From Roseivirga sp. (lineage in GTDB: Bacteria; Bacteroidota; Bacteroidia; Cytophagales; Cyclobacteriaceae), in NCBI GenBank assembly GCA_021404565.1, contig JAAWWF010000012.1, positions 1-58,401 of the forward strand: a DNA stretch of 58,401 nt, in the 5' to 3' direction. Positions 56,901-58,401 of this stretch are shown here, piece by piece. A program made the position numbers and the translations under genes. Within the stretch, counting starts at the first letter, position 1, and each line of letters begins with the position of its first letter. The notes under the pieces are model-generated. The model did not search any database and had not been told where the DNA came from. It saw only the letters and a list, made by a program, of their open reading frames with translations.

Positions 56901-58401
56901 CCACTCATATTGTAGACATCTACCTGTTCTACTTCAATCGTGACTTCATTTTCCATGGGCGCTGAAATACACCCGTTTCTGGAAGCAGATACCGTGAAAG
57001 TCCCTCCTTCATTAATATTCTCCCAAATGAGTGCGGAACCAGTGCCAGAAAGTGTCTCCAGTGCTTCCTCACCTCTGTAAAGGGTATAATGTACATCAGA
57101 CTCCGAGTTACTCAATGTCAATTGTGTAGTCTCGCAATAGCGGGTCTCTCCAGGATGGCTCAAGGTATAAGCAATGGGTTCGGCATACTTTGAAATACTG
57201 ACCTGAGCGCGCCCCGGGCTCGGGCACCCGCTCTCATTGACCCTCTCGATATATACAATGATGTTTTCAGAGTCAACAGGGACATTTAATGTTGTTACGT
57301 CCGTATCAATAGGACTGCCACCTTCATCTACATCGTATACGGCATAATAACCCCCTCCTGTAATTTCGGTGAGGGTCAGTGCTGTACTGGTAACATCATG
57401 ACAGATGTTCACAACGGACGCATATGTCGGAGTCGATGGCAGGTCTACTCCTTCTACTGCAATTGTCAGGTAGCTGCTGCTCTCACAACTATTTCCATTG
57501 AGAGCATAGACATGATAAGTGGTAGTGCCACTGGAGAGAGTGACATCGATCTGATTGCCGGTGATCAACTGACCACTTCCATTCTCAACATCATCCCCTG
57601 TATTGGCATTGACCCAGCGGTAGCTGCTTCCTCCTGTAACGGCAAGCGGAATCGTAGTTCCGGTACAGCCTTCCAATGTGGTCGTAATACCGTTGTTCAA
57701 CAAAGGGGCATCAGGAAGTGCATAGGGCTGAACATTCAGGTCAGTACTCTCATCCCAGTCCTGACAGGCACCTGTAGAAGTACCTTCCACATGGTAAATA
57801 CCTGCGCTCGTTACATCCCAGACAAGGTCGTTCCCTTCTGTGCGGGGCGTGATCGCCAGCTCCTGGTCATTGCCGTCCTTAAATATCTTATATGAGACAT
57901 TGGCCTGCTTATTCGTCAGGCTGATCGCAAATATGTTCTCTCCTACACAGGAATTGGTAGTAAGGGCAATGGTGGGCTTTATTACTTCAGGTGCGGTAGT
58001 AACCGTGAAGGATCTCTTTTCAGGACCCGTACAGTCCAGTCGGTTGATGCCTTCTACCTCATAGTTATTCGAGCCCGGAGCGGCCACGAAGGTAGCTACT
58101 GACTTAGTAGCATTGAAGGTTGCTCCGGCCGGTAAACCATACCAGTTGTATGAGTCAGCTCCGGAAACCTGAACCGATACCGTATTGTTCTCACAAAGTG
58201 TCAGGTCATTGGGGTTGGAGATCGTAGGCTTTCCGGGCAGGTCCACTCCTTCTACTGCGATGGTCAGGTAGCTGCTACTCTCACAACTATTTCCATTGAG
58301 AGCATAGACATGATAAGTGGTAGTGCCACTGGACAGGGTGACATCGATCTGATTGCCTGTGATCAACTGACCACTTCCGTTCTCAACATCATCTCCTGTA
58401 T
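50984..58401 (-). CDS. Giant Ig-repeat/DUF6443/RHS protein, 5'-truncated by the window
   Basis: The frame is open to the right edge, so the gene begins outside. The visible 2471 or so residues hold Ig-like, cysteine-paired domains (about 56350-58401), including two copies of one unit; a DUF6443 domain (around 55900-56080); RHS/YD repeats (about 53500-55900); and an RHS core (KDHLGNPRV to YQYAGNNAVNNIDYLGL, ending near 52515). The tail (50984-52515) has an Asp run (52377-52430), a Pro-rich linker and a helical pre-toxin segment that ends without a toxin tip. RHS shells carry toxins across to targets. Secretion could be by the type IX or another route. Confidence 0.88.
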   Translation of the reverse strand, partial: TGDDVENGSGQLITGNQIDVTLSSGTTTYHVYALNGNSCESSSYLTIAVEGVDLPGKPTISNPNDLTLCENNTVSVQVSGADSYNWYGLPAGATFNATKSVATFVAAPGSNNYEVEGINRLDCTGPEKRSFTVTTAPEVIKPTIALTTNSCVGENIFAISLTNKQANVSYKIFKDGNDQELAITPRTEGNDLVWDVTSAGIYHVEGTSTGACQDWDESTDLNVQPYALPDAPLLNNGITTTLEGCTGTTIPLAVTGGSSYRWVNANTGDDVENGSGQLITGNQIDVTLSSGTTTYHVYALNGNSCESSSYLTIAVEGVDLPSTPTYASVVNICHDVTSTALTLTEITGGGYYAVYDVDEGGSPIDTDVTTLNVPVDSENIIVYIERVNESGCPSPGRAQVSISKYAEPIAYTLSHPGETRYCETTQLTLSNSESDVHYTLYRGEEALETLSGTGSALIWENINEGGTFTVSASRNGCISAPMENEVTIEVEQVDVYNMSGGGTVCSIEGGQIAINGSQDGMEYYLKKDGEIDQISKKVGNGAKLVWPGIQQSGTYIVVADGPTCGYRDMNNPQVLIVNPSPTAPVVEDKVVYQSGANATLQVVEPEEGVTINWFSLAGELLYTGPNYTVTDITSTVCVLVETVFDGCVSERVKANIIFTLATPPPTPDFIEPCGQEYLRAIGDVPAGVTWYWQGQHADGKDMTLDASQYDFRLLKSGIHYIRGYDNVNQVWGPEVTSLDVTLTEADRNTPVDCNEVRTVAARETPAAYDTDEVFNQVQTYTPLKPYQNIDDVLNADNKETVQLSTQFFDGLGRPVQVVNRAGSPGEKDMVQIIGYDEHGRQAYQYLPFTSAQSDGSLKIDPYGDQLKFYKGDAGEGIEGQFPDQSVFYGRTVFEESPLNRNKLVTSAGDSWEGSGVGMKTIHELNSADDAVRIWNLSAEAIPLSGVGGTYAEGELRVLASKDEDGNAIRIYKDKAGREILIKKQLAEVVGDGHSGWLSTYHIYNDFGDLVYTFPPKAVEELEGLGWNWNANPSLMKELTFQYRYDSKGRMISKQMPGGGREDRVYDKSDRLIANQNENQRSPADPQWIFTKFDEFNRPVIIGAYHGSETRSELQTLLDGDTYSMSVSAEGLIDPETYQGIDLKLGAYEAGISEYKAKRSIRLLTGFDTQGNDVDFNIVGDLNVNNTEGYWDSTFPSNGENVDIYEVLYYDDYRFTQKAIDDSYMSFEPTDNSVVSIKHDNVKGRLSGGKKRILDTDQWLENVVYYDDRGRVLQKREGNQHGGENTITRQYSFEGRMLQSNARSTNPEANEDNTVRKKYTFDHFGRPLKSLQKVNEDVDFKTVGTYRYNEMGKMKERIVGEELESLKYDHNIRGWLTGINSDQLLNDVAMTGNYFAMELSYDRGFAKNNLAGVISGMKWKTNTRLETYSFGYEYDRVNRLLNADYSQGNGWGIESADYSVSNISYDANGNIQNLTRQAVIGGLKIEMDNLSFHYSTGSPNQLLSVVDNDKVDPDDPEIIIQESSDEGFYNPNDDSNDYTYDSNGNLLTDANKGIASVTYNFMGQPKRVIMEAAEGETKEVTYLYDARGRKLSEITNDNGEITRIDYSDGFTYQNNELKMFGHDEGRIRKTRDGLVYDYYLKDHLGNPRVTLTEGHAEFTYLATMETDIHPVEGVDMGEYEDQIFLNLDASRTIYNNANYTVDLDITTNESSRLNGSLADRRIGPGKIISVLPGDVVDMEVFAYYETDLAAPASAIDPVLMASTIGAAFAGLVDGSTEQQIIHQSFNHNPAAIAVGNDNVDDNLPRAYLNYVLFDENFDFKDAGFIQVSDQAKGTHEQLKLSRAVVEAGYLYVYVSNETDSNLEVYFDDLRISHKKGIIVKESHSYPFGSSIKALSYTDDSLEGIPESDKLGVGWTDLGFRSFDATLARFFSVDPMSERTADLSPYQYAGNNAVNNIDYLGLSIIPSWVFDPNGPLAFLYYFNLNDRIVQGVTVTPDDDDDDDESDDDGDNEALNLLVGVGEKYVEYFLDKDGRDYINSLKRDGGDIVPADYRAEWERRRAEEIRKAGQESGQSIDDLRKNYYRYATAYTTAYNPGPRELVNDEEEEKDEDSKSYNDSVQERNHKREERDGSVVLPDGLLQGGGKIPNDGVPFGDDPIPRPTTSNGPPLIDPPGFEPLDPVFPTHPDKPGDLTDVIAGVSGVAFMHGFLEALVEDLLSAYDLLEWSEAVSIESHLLCNNFSGEPESSYCQRMFQLRLETLQLTQLLNQLYRDQVARDYFYEIIMAELDAYLDELDDLTYDGQKARGKIGYEVLSSFIPPAKLTKLTKGVKLTKLLENAKKAVPKSLRELLENAFSDLDKGKKGITTRYLNDKEVELVNENGDVVGKAKLTGAGDNDWDVDITNDKVLENLSPGNKDALNKAVKENPDLLAAIANDTDGSTTKAFDNAVNAGVDEKLRNNPEVLDQFKGFDSCN
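57440..58401 (-). repeat. 798-bp-period duplication in the RHS gene
   Basis: About 164 bases at 57440-57603 recur at 58238-58401 with few mismatches, offset 798 bp (266 codons). The second copy runs to the window edge, so the full unit is probably longer. The encoded repeat includes TTYHVYALNGNSCESSSYLT in both copies. Confidence 0.85.

Noticed and set aside
1-58401. tRNA, rRNA, CRISPR arrays, integrases and whole insertion sequences
   Set aside because: Looked for by eye on both strands; none with supporting structure was found.

Overview
The window looks like a chromosomal segment of a gliding-type Bacteroidota, most likely order Cytophagales; genus not determinable here. The grounds are a protein ending in a type-B (gliding-motility-associated) type IX secretion sorting domain, RHS proteins of the DUF6443 type, LytS/LytTR signalling, PadR-regulated FtsX-family permeases with a prefix domain, many DUF1080 and BNR/Asp-box exoproteins, and a clear TTTG-N19-TAnnTTTG promoter. 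No rRNA, tRNA, CRISPR array, integrase or complete insertion sequence was recognised.

Layout. 1-5.4 kb: a structured non-coding element at the left edge, an O-antigen ligase-like membrane protein, and a large secreted BNR/sortilin-like propeller protein. 5.5-11.5 kb: a candidate aerolysin-like pore-forming protein, a LytS-type kinase and LytTR regulator with a possible autoregulatory direct repeat, a Vgb-like propeller and a zinc-ribbon/TerB protein. 11.4-16.3 kb (minus strand): a tight operon of a PVC-type haem dehydrogenase lipoprotein, a double DUF1080 protein and an AlkX/YcaQ-like DNA glycosylase. 16.4-24.2 kb: a type IX-secreted PKD/SprB-repeat protein, an S9 peptidase, an alpha/beta hydrolase lacking its nucleophile, a CPBP protease and a membrane LytTR protein. 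24.3-27.1 kb: a two-gene operon of a sulfatase fused to a catalytically dead phosphatase-like domain and a tyrosinase-fold protein missing copper ligands. 27.2-37.4 kb: a serine hydrolase with a possible coupled micro-ORF, a second BNR protein, a Tat-exported HisC-like aminotransferase, a DUF1080 lipoprotein, KptA, an AlkB-like dioxygenase and a TolB-like propeller. 37.4-47.4 kb: two PadR plus FtsX-permease modules, the second continuing into a SUMF1-domain exoprotein. 47.4-58.4 kb: a GNAT/DUF6134 pair and then a polymorphic-toxin locus, read on the minus strand from a giant Ig-repeat/RHS protein that enters from the right edge, to a separate signal-peptide toxin-like gene, immunity-like genes and a broken toxin remnant.

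How the genes work together. Exported polymer-handling proteins (DUF1080, PVC dehydrogenase, S9 peptidase, BNR propellers, serine hydrolase) fit scavenging of complex organic matter. The LytTR and PadR systems fit envelope sensing. The RHS locus and the aerolysin-like protein fit antagonism. The best candidates for undescribed biology are the sulfatase-pseudophosphatase/pseudo-tyrosinase operon, the aerolysin-like protein with a repeat N-terminus, and the split RHS toxin with a decayed toxin behind it.
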